Positions 13,519 to 19,041 of a DNA stretch of 25,440 nt are shown here, piece after piece. Location of the stretch: the IMG/VR virus record IMGVR_UViG_3300024948_000020, positions 1-25,440 of that record; one strand, written 5' to 3'. The position numbers and the translations under genes are program-made. The notes beneath the pieces were generated by a model that was not told the DNA's origin, ran no database searches, and saw only the letters and a list, made by a program, of their open reading frames with translations. Source of the stretch: a virus. Every line of letters begins with the position of its first letter. Within the stretch, counting starts at the first letter, position 1.

Positions 13519-14648
13519 TTACCAAGGTAGGTAAAAAATATAGGCTAGATTTTAGGCCTGATGGTGTTGGTGGTAAGCGTATCGTTAAGCGGTTTGATTA
13601 CAAGGTTGATGCAATAGAGTTTCAACGGACTTATGTATCACGTTTATCTGAAACTCAGGCCGTTCAGGCCTTTGTCGATGATAGACGATTAAATGATCTT
13701 ATTAAATTGTGGTTTGATTTTCATGGCCGCAGTTTAAAAAGTGCCATTGATACTAGAAATAGGCTCCTTAAATTGTCTGATCTTTTGGGTAATCCACAGG
13801 CCAAATTTATTGATCCTGAGCTATTGGCAGGATACCGGACAACAAGGTTAAATCAGAGTATTTCACCCGCTACCCTTAACCGTGAATTGATTACCTTAAA
13901 GGCTTTGTTTCGTGAGCTTAAGCGTTTATCAGTTATCGATTATGATTCGCCTGTTTTGACTGTTCGCAAGCTTCGTGAGGTTAAAACCGAACTTTCTTAT
14001 CTTACAGGTTCTCAGGTCGAACTATTGAGAGCGCAAGTTGATTTGACGACTAACGAAAGCCTTCCTTTTGTTGTGATGATCTGCTTAGTTACTGGTGCAA
14101 GATGGTCTGAAGCTGAGGGTTTAACCGTGAAGAATTGCATCAACCAGGGCTTTCAATTTGTTGATACTAAGAATGGCCATTCAAGGTTTGTTCCTGTTGA
14201 AGAATCTGTTTTTCTATATATTAAAAATCGACTTGGCCAAGGTGATTTTAAGTCGTGTTATAGTGCTTACAGGTCAGCGTTCAAACGATCTGGTTTAAAG
14301 GTTCCTGCTGGTCAACTAGCCCATATTCTGCGGCATACTTTCGCGAGCCACTTTATTATGAATGGCGGCAACATCGTTGCTCTACAAAAGATACTAGGCC
14401 ATTCAAGCTTGAACATCACTATGAGGTATTCTCATTTGTCGCCGAACTACTTGATTCAAGCGATTCAGCTTAATCCTTTGGCGGGAAATGTAAGCGGTGG
14501 TAACAATGTGGTAACTTTATCTACAGGCATAAAAAACCAGCTGACCGAAAAGTCTAACTGGTTGATTCATATATCTTTGGTGGTGGGTCGTGCGCGATTC
14601 GAACGCGCGACCATCGCATTAAAAGTTCTTTGTTTATCGGGTTTATAG
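13515..14648 (+). CDS. int: Tyrosine integrase (prophage 1), C-terminus encoded through att
   Basis: The 377-residue protein has an N-terminal arm-binding-like domain (YRLDFRPDGVGGKRIVKRF), a core-binding domain and a catalytic domain with R196 (TGARWSEA), K219, H270-x-x-R273 (HILRHTF), H296 (LGHSS) and nucleophile Y305 (MRYSHLSP). The prophage 2 integrase has these at the same numbers and stops at 326. Here the frame continues about 50 residues further, over the arm sites, the terminator hairpin and the tRNA-derived core (VGRARFERATIALK), and ends in prophage 2 DNA. In a circular phage the last residues would change to KEPCFEL. It integrates into the 3' half of tRNA-Lys. Confidence 0.93.
   Translation: MITKVGKKYRLDFRPDGVGGKRIVKRFDYKVDAIEFQRTYVSRLSETQAVQAFVDDRRLNDLIKLWFDFHGRSLKSAIDTRNRLLKLSDLLGNPQAKFIDPELLAGYRTTRLNQSISPATLNRELITLKALFRELKRLSVIDYDSPVLTVRKLREVKTELSYLTGSQVELLRAQVDLTTNESLPFVVMICLVTGARWSEAEGLTVKNCINQGFQFVDTKNGHSRFVPVEESVFLYIKNRLGQGDFKSCYSAYRSAFKRSGLKVPAGQLAHILRHTFASHFIMNGGNIVALQKILGHSSLNITMRYSHLSPNYLIQAIQLNPLAGNVSGGNNVVTLSTGIKNQLTEKSNWLIHISLVVGRARFERATIALKVLCLSGL
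14497..14518. repeat. Putative integrase arm sites, right end of prophage 1
   Basis: GTGGTAACAAT and GTGGTAACTTT are abutting 11-bp units ending 64 bp left of att copy 2. They match the pair at 2062-2083 at the other end of prophage 1 and sit inside the integrase coding tail. Confidence 0.6.
14535..14563 (-). terminator. tRNA-Lys-type terminator carried by prophage 1
   Basis: On the minus strand AACCAG and CTGGTT enclose a loop and are followed by six T. The 18 bp at 14523-14540 are identical to the host terminator at 1879-1896. Before prophage 2 arrived it would have served the tRNA-Lys transcript across the new junction. Confidence 0.6.
14582..14625. repeat. att copy 2 (junction of the two prophages)
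   Basis: This is the 44-bp core shared with copies 1 and 3; with copy 3 identity extends two bases to the left. It lies inside the 3' end of the prophage 1 integrase frame. Confidence 0.92.
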
Positions 14649-14709
14649 TGCGTTATAGTAATATAATGAACAACTTAAAAAACTGAATCGGTACTATAAA
14701 GTACTATAA
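14643..14709. repeat. Phased ACTATAA repeats, possible excisionase sites
   Basis: TTATAGT occurs at 14643-14649 and 14653-14659, and its complement ACTATAA at 14693-14699 and 14703-14709. Each pair has 10-bp spacing and the pairs face each other. The unit GTACTATAAG recurs with one change as GCACTATAAG at 16251-16260, just before the excisionase-like gene. Location between att core and arm sites is typical for Xis binding. Confidence 0.5.
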
Positions 14710-14721
14710 GGCGCTTTACTG

Positions 14722-14743
14722 TTGACATTTTGTTGACAGTATT
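14722..14743. repeat. Putative integrase arm sites, left end of prophage 2
   Basis: TTGACATTTTG and TTGACAGTATT are abutting 11-bp units starting 97 bp right of the core (95 in prophage 1). They match TTGACACTTGG twice at 25263-25284. TTGACA could also be a -35 box for the gene at 14765. Confidence 0.58.
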
Positions 14744-14764
14744 TTTAATAACAGGATTTGTTTT

Positions 14765-15028
14765 ATGACTACTATAACTTTCGATACTTTAAAATTTACC
14801 CAACGTTTAGAACAAGCTGGTATTCCTCATGCACAAGCGGTTGCTATGGTTGAAGCTCAGAAGGAATCCTTGTCTGAAATAATGGAAGCTCACCTTGCAA
14901 CTAAATTAGATGTTCAGGATGTGAAGTTAAAACAAGTTGAACATGATGGCCAGTTTGCCCTTATTAAGTGGATGCTTGGCATATTGATAGCGGGTGTTTT
15001 GTCCATTGTTGTTAAGTCGTTTTTTTGA
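14765..15028 (+). CDS. DUF1640-like coiled-coil membrane-anchored protein
   Basis: The 87-residue protein begins TFDTLKFTQRLEQAGIPHAQ AVAMVEAQ in the style of DUF1640/CCDC90 proteins. A coiled coil (about 25-65, ATKLDVQDVKLKQVEHDG) follows, with one C-terminal transmembrane helix (WMLGILIAGVLSIVVKSFF). It lies just inside the left end of prophage 2, convergent with the nuclease gene with no gap (stop codons at 15026-15028 and 15029-15031). Such genes are common cargo in mobile elements; the function is unknown. TTGACA repeats upstream could provide a promoter. Confidence 0.65.
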   Translation: MTTITFDTLKFTQRLEQAGIPHAQAVAMVEAQKESLSEIMEAHLATKLDVQDVKLKQVEHDGQFALIKWMLGILIAGVLSIVVKSFF

Positions 15029-15754
15029 TTATTTATCTGTGTTCTTTATGAACATTGTTTTTCTGCATCGTGGAAAGTTTATACAACCCCAAAAAACACT
15101 TTCTTCATTGGTCCCTTTTTTTGCGGTCTTTTTTATCATTTTTACATCACAGTTTACGCAAGTTGGTGTCGTATAATCGCCTTTTGTGGCTATTTGACTT
15201 AATTTTGTTTTATCCAAGTCGTTAAGTTTATTGATTAAATGAATAAATTCATCCGCGTCGATGAGTATCATTTTTTTATTTTGTGCAAACGCTATTGCAT
15301 CTAGGCTAAATTTTGATGTGGTTAAGAAAATAGAATAACTGGCGTTTTCACTTATCATTATTCCGTAAAGCTCACGAATTAGACTTACTCCTATGGGTTT
15401 GCTCCATGATTTACATTGCCCTATTGCAAACAGTTTTCCGTTTTTATCTTTTATTTTTATATCCATTCCTCCGTCTGCGCCAATGCTTGTTACTTTTGCA
15501 TCGCAATTCTTGAGTTTTAGATATTCTGTACATACTTCTTCGTATCGTTTCCATTCCATTGATCTTAGAAAATCTTTGTTCCATTTTATCTTTTCTTCAT
15601 TCTTTGGATTTATTTTGTTTGCAAATTTATATATCTCATTGTTTTTATTATTATTTAATAATATTTTTGAGCTTTTAAATGTGGTTATTAGGCTAATTAG
15701 TATTAAAGGGATTATTACTAGGCTAATGGTTATTAGAATTAGAGAAAGGAACAT
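15029..15754 (-). CDS. Membrane-anchored Mrr-type nuclease with zinc-ribbon C-terminus
   Basis: The 241-residue protein has an N-terminal membrane helix (about 2-25), a linker, and a PD-(D/E)xK restriction-endonuclease-like domain (about 60-175). The domain is marked by W68/E72-Y71 region KRYEE, the core GADGGMDI (D98) and QCK (113-115), then FLTTSKFS. A topoisomerase-type zinc ribbon closes it (C199, C202, C224, C230; FWGCINFPRCRK). The family (Mrr_cat/restriction endonuclease-like) cleaves DNA. Anchoring at the inner membrane suggests action on incoming DNA, so it may be a superinfection-exclusion or defence gene; that is inference. A 3' remnant of the same type lies in prophage 1 at 2514-2641. 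Confidence 0.8.
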   Translation of the reverse strand: MFLSLILITISLVIIPLILISLITTFKSSKILLNNNKNNEIYKFANKINPKNEEKIKWNKDFLRSMEWKRYEEVCTEYLKLKNCDAKVTSIGADGGMDIKIKDKNGKLFAIGQCKSWSKPIGVSLIRELYGIMISENASYSIFLTTSKFSLDAIAFAQNKKMILIDADEFIHLINKLNDLDKTKLSQIATKGDYTTPTCVNCDVKMIKKTAKKGTNEESVFWGCINFPRCRKTMFIKNTDK

Positions 15755-15789
15755 AACACTTACGATGTCAAATGCTTACTTTGTGTAAA

Positions 15790-15882
15790 TAACGGCTTAC
15801 ATAAGCCGCTTTATGTTTGCTTTCGGCTTTTATCCGGCTTAGGTTTTAACCGTCCCCCATTGTTTTAATGCCCGTCCCGCGG
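15790..15882 (-). other. Conserved element 3' of the repressor gene (prophage 2)
   Basis: This 93-bp counterpart of 3374-3465 contains the palindrome CGGCTTACATAAGCCG (15792-15807) and conserved GCGGTTATGTACCC next to the repressor stop. The frame open in prophage 1 is interrupted here by indels and stops, so the signal is non-coding. Confidence 0.5.
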
Positions 15883-16158
15883 TTATGTACCCGTTGACAG
15901 ATTTTTTCTTGTTTCCTCTAGTTCCGGGCTGATCTGTCCGGCTTCGGGTAATGTTTCGCCATAAGCTAACCAATATTTATATTCGGGGAATTGATTTCCT
16001 ATTGCCTGAAGGTGTTCTCCATTCACTTTTTGTGCTTCTCTTTCCAGGTGTTCAATCGTTTGTTTTTTGATCCCTGTTTTATCTGCAAAGGCTTGTCTAC
16101 CTAGTCCTAAAGCATCTCTGAGTATTCTTATTCGTTTATTAATTTCGTATTCGGTCAT
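15883..16158 (-). CDS. XRE-family phage repressor (prophage 2)
   Basis: I place the start at the ATG of MTEYEINKR (16158); the ATG at 16200 would run back through the operators. The 91-residue product has an HTH (RILRDALGLGRQAFADKTGI then KKQTIEHLE), then HLQAIGNQFPEYKYWLAYGE, and the tail ISPELEETRKNLSTGT shared with prophage 1. The recognition helix (KKQTIEHLE) differs from that of prophage 1 (KAKTWANVE), which predicts different operators and therefore no cross-immunity; that would allow both prophages to coexist. The gene is divergent from the excisionase-like operon. Confidence 0.82.
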   Translation of the reverse strand: MTEYEINKRIRILRDALGLGRQAFADKTGIKKQTIEHLEREAQKVNGEHLQAIGNQFPEYKYWLAYGETLPEAGQISPELEETRKNLSTGT

Positions 16159-16178
16159 CATAAAAAATATTGTAACAG

Positions 16179-16227
16179 ACTCAAATAATGCTTGACTCAA
16201 ATAATGAGTGTCGCATATAATGAGTCA
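16179..16227 (+). promoter_or_regulatory. Rightward early promoter and operators (prophage 2)
   Basis: The promoter has TTGACT (16192-16197), an 18-bp spacer and TATAAT (16216-16221). Operators are ACTCAAATAATG (16179-16190), the palindrome ACTCAAATAATGAGT (16195-16209) inside the spacer, and ATAATGAGTCA overlapping the -10 box. Repressor bound here would block the rightward promoter. Confidence 0.68.
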
Positions 16228-16269
16228 TCTTTTCAATAAAGCACATTACAGCACTATAAGGGGTTAAGC

Positions 16270-16479
16270 ATGGATGGTCAACAGCAAGTTTTACAGCATT
16301 CATCCATTATGGTCTGCACGGTTTCCAAGTTTGCTGAACAGTCCGGCATGGAAGAAGGCGTAGTAATAGGCTGGGTAAAGAAAGGTTACTTACCCGTGAA
16401 AAGAATCGGCAAATACACACTAATAAACTTGGCTCTTTTTAATCAAGAGCTTTTATCTGATGAATCTTTTGGGGAATAG
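16270..16479 (+). CDS. Excisionase / MerR-like HTH regulator (prophage 2)
   Basis: The 69-residue protein consists almost entirely of the excisionase-type winged helix (CTVSKFAEQSGMEEGVVIGW, GYLPVKRIGKYTLINLALF) shared with the prophage 1 protein at 4132. ATAAGGGG before the start serves as ribosome-binding site. The leader carries a copy of the ACTATAA unit found four times beside the left att, which would fit autoregulation by an excisionase. It is first in the early operon, under the promoter at 16192. Confidence 0.72.
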   Translation: MDGQQQVLQHSSIMVCTVSKFAEQSGMEEGVVIGWVKKGYLPVKRIGKYTLINLALFNQELLSDESFGE

Positions 16480-16482
16480 ATC

Positions 16483-16827
16483 ATGGAAAATCAATATCAC
16501 GTAGAAAAACAGCTTATTGAATTAATGGGTGCTCGTCTTGTATCAAGATTGAGTGATGTTCGGGGATATTTAAAGCAGGATAAATCTTCTATTGCTCTTA
16601 CTGTTTATTCAGGATTAAAAAGTTTTTGCCTTGAAAGTGAAATGACTTATCACCTGGTTTTTCCAAATTTTGATTTGTTTTTAGTTTCTTTGCGTAAAGG
16701 GCCCTTAGAATATTCTTTATATGAAATTGAGGGTGATATTGATTTTGCATTGCAAAATATTTTAGAGAAGGTCCAACTTTTGATTAAAGAATCATTAGAT
16801 GAACTTTCTGAACTTGAGGCCGCATAA
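16483..16827 (+). CDS. Early-operon protein of unknown function (prophage 2)
   Basis: The 114-residue acidic, helical product (KQLIELMGARLVSRLSDVRG; LLIKESLDELSELEAA) starts 3 bp after the previous stop. It is the positional equivalent of the prophage 1 gene at 4431 but not visibly homologous. No family is recognised. Confidence 0.65.
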   Translation: MENQYHVEKQLIELMGARLVSRLSDVRGYLKQDKSSIALTVYSGLKSFCLESEMTYHLVFPNFDLFLVSLRKGPLEYSLYEIEGDIDFALQNILEKVQLLIKESLDELSELEAA

Positions 16828-17082
16828 ATGATTATGTCAGAGAAACATATATACGAAACATTTGAATTTATTGAGCAAGCGGCATTAAGGGCATTAGCTG
16901 AACAACCGAATTTAGATTATGAATCAATTATTAGTACTAAACAATTATACGAATATCAGTTATCAGGGTTGAAACTATTATTTATTGAATGTACCGGTAA
17001 AGTTAAAGTTATTGATAACGCTATTGCTCGTATTAAATGTGAGTATCAGAAACGATTAAATTGTTTAAATGAGGTTGCTTAA
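16828..17082 (+). CDS. Early-operon helical protein of unknown function (prophage 2)
   Basis: The 84-residue helical protein has Tyr/Glu-rich coiled-coil character (FEFIEQAALRALAEQPNLDY; IDNAIARIKCEYQKRL). Start and stop abut the neighbouring genes (TAAATG on both sides). It is the positional equivalent of the prophage 1 gene at 4837. A second in-frame ATG at 16834 (MSEK) is an equally likely start. Function unknown. Confidence 0.62.
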   Translation: MIMSEKHIYETFEFIEQAALRALAEQPNLDYESIISTKQLYEYQLSGLKLLFIECTGKVKVIDNAIARIKCEYQKRLNCLNEVA

Positions 17083-17304
17083 ATGTCTTTGTCTTTACCC
17101 CCCAAATCATCATCAACAAAAAAAGTATCTGATCGCGTATTTAGAACCGCATTAAGGCCGGACTTATATTTAAAGTTGGAACTTGAAGCCCAAGAACGTG
17201 GCGGAATAACACCGTACAAGCTGACTCAAATACTTTTGACCTTATATATCGAAGGTAAGCTGGTATTAGTCGAAGATTCAAACGATGAATCACACGCCGC
17301 GTAG
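17083..17304 (+). CDS. RHH-like small regulator (prophage 2)
   Basis: The 73-residue protein is clearly related to the prophage 1 protein at 5362 over the core FRTALRPDLYLKLELEAQER and PYKLTQILLTLYI. The Lys/Arg-rich C-terminal extension of the prophage 1 protein is replaced by an acidic tail. It is the last gene before the prophage 2 hairpin region. Its DNA-binding role is suggested by size, fold pattern and place only. Confidence 0.6.
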   Translation: MSLSLPPKSSSTKKVSDRVFRTALRPDLYLKLELEAQERGGITPYKLTQILLTLYIEGKLVLVEDSNDESHAA

Positions 17305-17414
17305 TAATCAAGCGTCGTATTAACAGATTTCGGCCTAGGGATTGAATCATGACTTTTATGTATTCTTTATTTTTTCTAACTCTACCGGGCGTTTTATTGC
17401 CCGGCGTTCTGGGT

Positions 17415-17580
17415 ATGCCCCTCGGAGTCGGTCGGTCGGTCGCAGGACTCGTACAAAACATGAGGCTTCATGCAGTCCAGGGCGCGGGTGCTTTTCCCGC
17501 GGGCGTAGCCTTTACCCTTGACGGCATGAACCCATGTTTTAGAGTCCGTCCGCGATTGACCAGCCGACACCGAGGGGCAT
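17415..17580. repeat. Giant imperfect inverted repeat
   Basis: Arms 17415-17477 and 17520-17580 are complementary over about 60 bp, sharing blocks ATGCCCCTCGG, GTCGG, AAAACATG and TTCATGC, with small indels. The 42-nt loop contains its own stem CGCGGG/CCCGCG (17483-17501). A GGTC-type tetranucleotide run lies in the left arm. In single-stranded DNA this would be a roughly 165-nt hairpin, the dominant structure of the phage genome. Confidence 0.75.
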
Positions 17581-17695
17581 GCGCAGGTTGTCGGGGATAT
17601 GCTCTGAGGATGAGGGAGGGAGGGAGCATTCTAAATAAAAGTCGTGGCAAAACCGCTTTTGCTGCAACTGGTTAAGCCAAAAACGAAAATTAAGG

Positions 17696-17849
17696 AGCGA
17701 AAGGGATTGTAGTGCAAATCAACCGTTAAAGATGCTTACTCTAACTTAGTAAAAAATTTATGGAGCTTGCGGAATAACATTTTTTGCTTAGTTAGAGTTA
17801 GCGGCTTTATCAGTTGATTGGAACGGAAAGCCCGGCCCGTAGGGTTCGC
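17696..17849. other. Conserved stem-loop module, candidate origin or packaging signal (prophage 2)
   Basis: The module has left block AGCGAAAGGGATTGTAG (17696-17712) and a right block from 17816 to 17849 ending in TAGGGTTCGC. Between them is a stem opening with AATCAAC/GTTGATT and continuing as about 36-bp arms (17725-17760 and 17773-17811). Its 12-nt tip is TGGAGCTTGCGG (17761-17772). Stem bases differ from prophage 1 but pair just as well; the tip differs in only two of twelve bases. Confidence 0.75.
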
Positions 17850-17888
17850 AAAATAAAAAAAAACTGACTAAATAAGCTAGATAAAAAG

Positions 17889-17992
17889 AGCGCACTAAAA
17901 GCGGTTTACCAATTGAACGTCTAAGAAGAAAGCCCCGTTTCCTATTAGAAAGTAATTTGATACCAAGATTGGTAAATCGCCTTTAGTGTACT
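17889..17992. repeat. 25-bp inverted repeat after the conserved module
   Basis: Arms 17889-17913 and 17968-17992 (cores CACTAAA and TTTACCAAT with complements) pair over 25 positions with a few mismatches or wobbles, around a 54-nt loop. There is no equivalent at this place in prophage 1. It lies about 85 bp before the structural operon and may be a second packaging or complementary-strand start structure. Confidence 0.65.
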
Positions 17993-18078
17993 TTTAAAAA
18001 GTGCCTGAACAAATCGCCTTATTAACCCAATAAGTCATTTAAAAATCAAATACATATATAAACATAAGGTTAAAAGTC

Positions 18079-18429
18079 ATGTCAGAAAACACAAACCCAT
18101 TAGAAAACACCTCCCTATTGGCAAAGAAAGTATGTATCGGCATCAACCGCTATTCATCTGCTCGGGGCAAAGCCGCCTACATAAACTGCTTAGATTCCTA
18201 CCCTGCTGGAGAAGATTCCTTTGGTCAATTTCAGGCGCAATTACGCATTGATTACGATGAATTTTCCCAGTTTGTACCCTTTAAGCCCAGCGTATTAAAC
18301 CCGGTAGTCGTCACAATGGAAGGCCGCTTACAAGTCTTCGCCGGACAACAATCATTTGCATGCGATAAGGTAGTAAAAGTTGAGCCTTATAAACCTGCAA
18401 CCCCTTCCGCTCAAGCGCCAAAACAATAG
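18079..18429 (+). CDS. Candidate ssDNA-binding protein (prophage 2)
   Basis: The 116-residue protein has a beta-rich body (KVCIGINRYSSARGKAAYIN; FQAQLRIDYDEF; PVVVTMEGRLQVFAG) and a short Pro/Ala/Gln tail (TPSAQAPKQ), in the first position of the structural operon. Size, tail and place fit the filamentous-phage ssDNA-binding protein. No sequence similarity to the prophage 1 candidate is visible, so if both are right the gene was replaced by an unrelated analogue. Confidence 0.42.
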   Translation: MSENTNPLENTSLLAKKVCIGINRYSSARGKAAYINCLDSYPAGEDSFGQFQAQLRIDYDEFSQFVPFKPSVLNPVVVTMEGRLQVFAGQQSFACDKVVKVEPYKPATPSAQAPKQ

Positions 18430-18440
18430 GCGCTTAGCTA

Positions 18441-18533
18441 ATGGATTCCGCCCCAATCGTTGACGTAATCATCATTTGTAGTATGTCCATCTCGTTTTTC
18501 ATGGGCTTTATTGCTGGGGAATTACTCATATGA
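18441..18533 (+). CDS. 30-residue hydrophobic virion-cap candidate (prophage 2)
   Basis: The frame reads MDSAPIVDVIIICSMSISFF followed by MGFIAGELLI: a short acidic N-terminus and one hydrophobic helix, as in pVII/pIX proteins. Its stop overlaps the next start (ATGA), which supports translation. Confidence 0.5.
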   Translation: MDSAPIVDVIIICSMSISFFMGFIAGELLI

Positions 18534-18661
18534 TACAGGCGGATATATTGGAGCTAGTCGGCTGGCTGGTGAGCAGTTTTGGTGCCGGAATAGCGTCTAG
18601 CTTCACCCTTCGGGCGTTTGTTAAATTGGCAAACGTCCTTTTATTGAAATTCTATAATTGA
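18530..18661 (+). CDS. 43-residue membrane protein (prophage 2)
   Basis: The product MIQADILELVGWLVSSFGAG plus 23 residues has a hydrophobic helix and a basic C-terminal stretch (TLRAFVKLANVLLLKFYN). It is coupled to the previous frame by ATGA overlap and ends 12 bp before the coat gene, with the coat Shine-Dalgarno (TTGAGGA) over its stop. It is probably a minor coat protein, the positional match of the prophage 1 gene at 7350. Confidence 0.55.
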   Translation: MIQADILELVGWLVSSFGAGIASSFTLRAFVKLANVLLLKFYN

Positions 18662-18673
18662 GGATTTTTATTT

Positions 18674-18904
18674 ATGAAGTCATTAAAAAGAGTAATTCCC
18701 TTTTTAGCTTCCGTAGTGGCGCTAATGGGCTTATCAATTGCACCGGCACATGCGGCATTGAATCCGGCGATAGCCCCGGCGTTTACAGGCTTACAGACTG
18801 ATGTATTGGCCTTGGTTGATATGGTCTGGCCGGTTTTAATCGCCGTAACAGTCGCCTTCATCATCCTGCGTTTGTTCCCAAAAGCTGCCAACAAAGCAGT
18901 TTAA
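18674..18904 (+). CDS. Major coat protein precursor with signal peptide (prophage 2)
   Basis: The 76-residue product starts MKSLKRVIPFLASVVALMGL and has a Sec-type signal peptide with a cleavage motif APAHA before ALNPAIAP, leaving about 49 residues. The mature part has a mild amphipathic start with D residues, a membrane helix (VWPVLIAVTVAFIILRLF) and a basic end (PKAANKAV). This is the Ff-like precursor type, in contrast to the signal-less coat of prophage 1. It is followed by a terminator-like hairpin, as expected for a highly expressed coat gene. Confidence 0.85.
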   Translation: MKSLKRVIPFLASVVALMGLSIAPAHAALNPAIAPAFTGLQTDVLALVDMVWPVLIAVTVAFIILRLFPKAANKAV

Positions 18905-18916
18905 TTTCAACCTTTT

Positions 18917-18940
18917 GACCGTACATGGATGTACCGTCTT
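18917..18940 (+). terminator. Terminator-like hairpin after the coat gene (prophage 2)
   Basis: GACCGTACAT (18917-18926) pairs with ATGTACCGTC (18929-18938), one mismatch, followed by TTT only. It is probably a partial terminator that keeps coat mRNA abundant and lowers expression of the adsorption and assembly genes, as is known after the coat gene in Ff phages. Confidence 0.55.
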
Positions 18941-18963
18941 TGCATTGCCTTAAGGGGGTTGTA

Positions 18964-19032
18964 ATGATTAAAGAAAATCCTTTTTTATTATTTCTTTTTA
19001 TTGTCGGCATAAATACCGGCTCTAATACATAG
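18964..19032 (+). CDS. 22-residue hydrophobic peptide (prophage 2)
   Basis: The frame encodes MIKENPFLLFLFIVGINTGS plus NT. A strong AAGGGGG lies 7-12 bases upstream. It occupies the same slot as the 31-residue peptide of prophage 1 (coat to adsorption gene). Very short, so translation is uncertain; it may be a minor virion protein or a leader peptide. Confidence 0.38.
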   Translation: MIKENPFLLFLFIVGINTGSNT

Positions 19033-19041
19033 GCATTGATA

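Larger units (their letters stand above)
1924..14625. mobile_element. Filamentous (Inoviridae-type) prophage 1 in tRNA-Lys
   Basis: The element lies between att copies at 1924-1967 and 14582-14625. It carries an integrase, excisionase-like protein, XRE repressor, replication initiator of the RstA/Rep_trans type, major coat protein, pIII-like adsorption protein, pVI-like protein and Zot/pI ATPase, in the order usual for inoviruses. All core genes look open and undamaged, so it may be inducible. Cargo consists of HicBA, a membrane protein, a DUF4417-type gene and two small unknown genes. Confidence 0.93.
17305..18078. other. Hairpin-rich intergenic region of prophage 2 (probable replication/packaging region)
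   Basis: These 774 bp hold no gene that I trust. They contain a very large imperfect inverted repeat (17415-17580), the conserved stem-loop module shared with prophage 1 (17696-17849) and a further 25-bp inverted repeat (17889-17992). An open frame at 17349-17675 runs through the GC-rich inverted repeat and is probably accidental. Confidence 0.68.

Noticed and set aside
14722-14743. TTGACA repeats simply as -35 promoter boxes
   Set aside because: Only a weak -10 follows (TTAATA 14745-14750), and the P1 repeats at the same offset have an unrelated sequence (GTGGAAAC), so a promoter alone does not explain the pattern; a double role remains possible.
17612-17626. GGGA repeats as a G-quadruplex
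   Set aside because: Only three clear G-tracts are present on the strand, so a standard four-tract quadruplex is not supported.
17349-17675. Open frame of 108 residues in the P2 hairpin region
   Set aside because: It runs through both arms of the giant inverted repeat and the GC-rich loop, begins with hydrophobic but then basic low-plausibility sequence, and has no counterpart in P1. I treat it as accidental, though I could not search for homologues.
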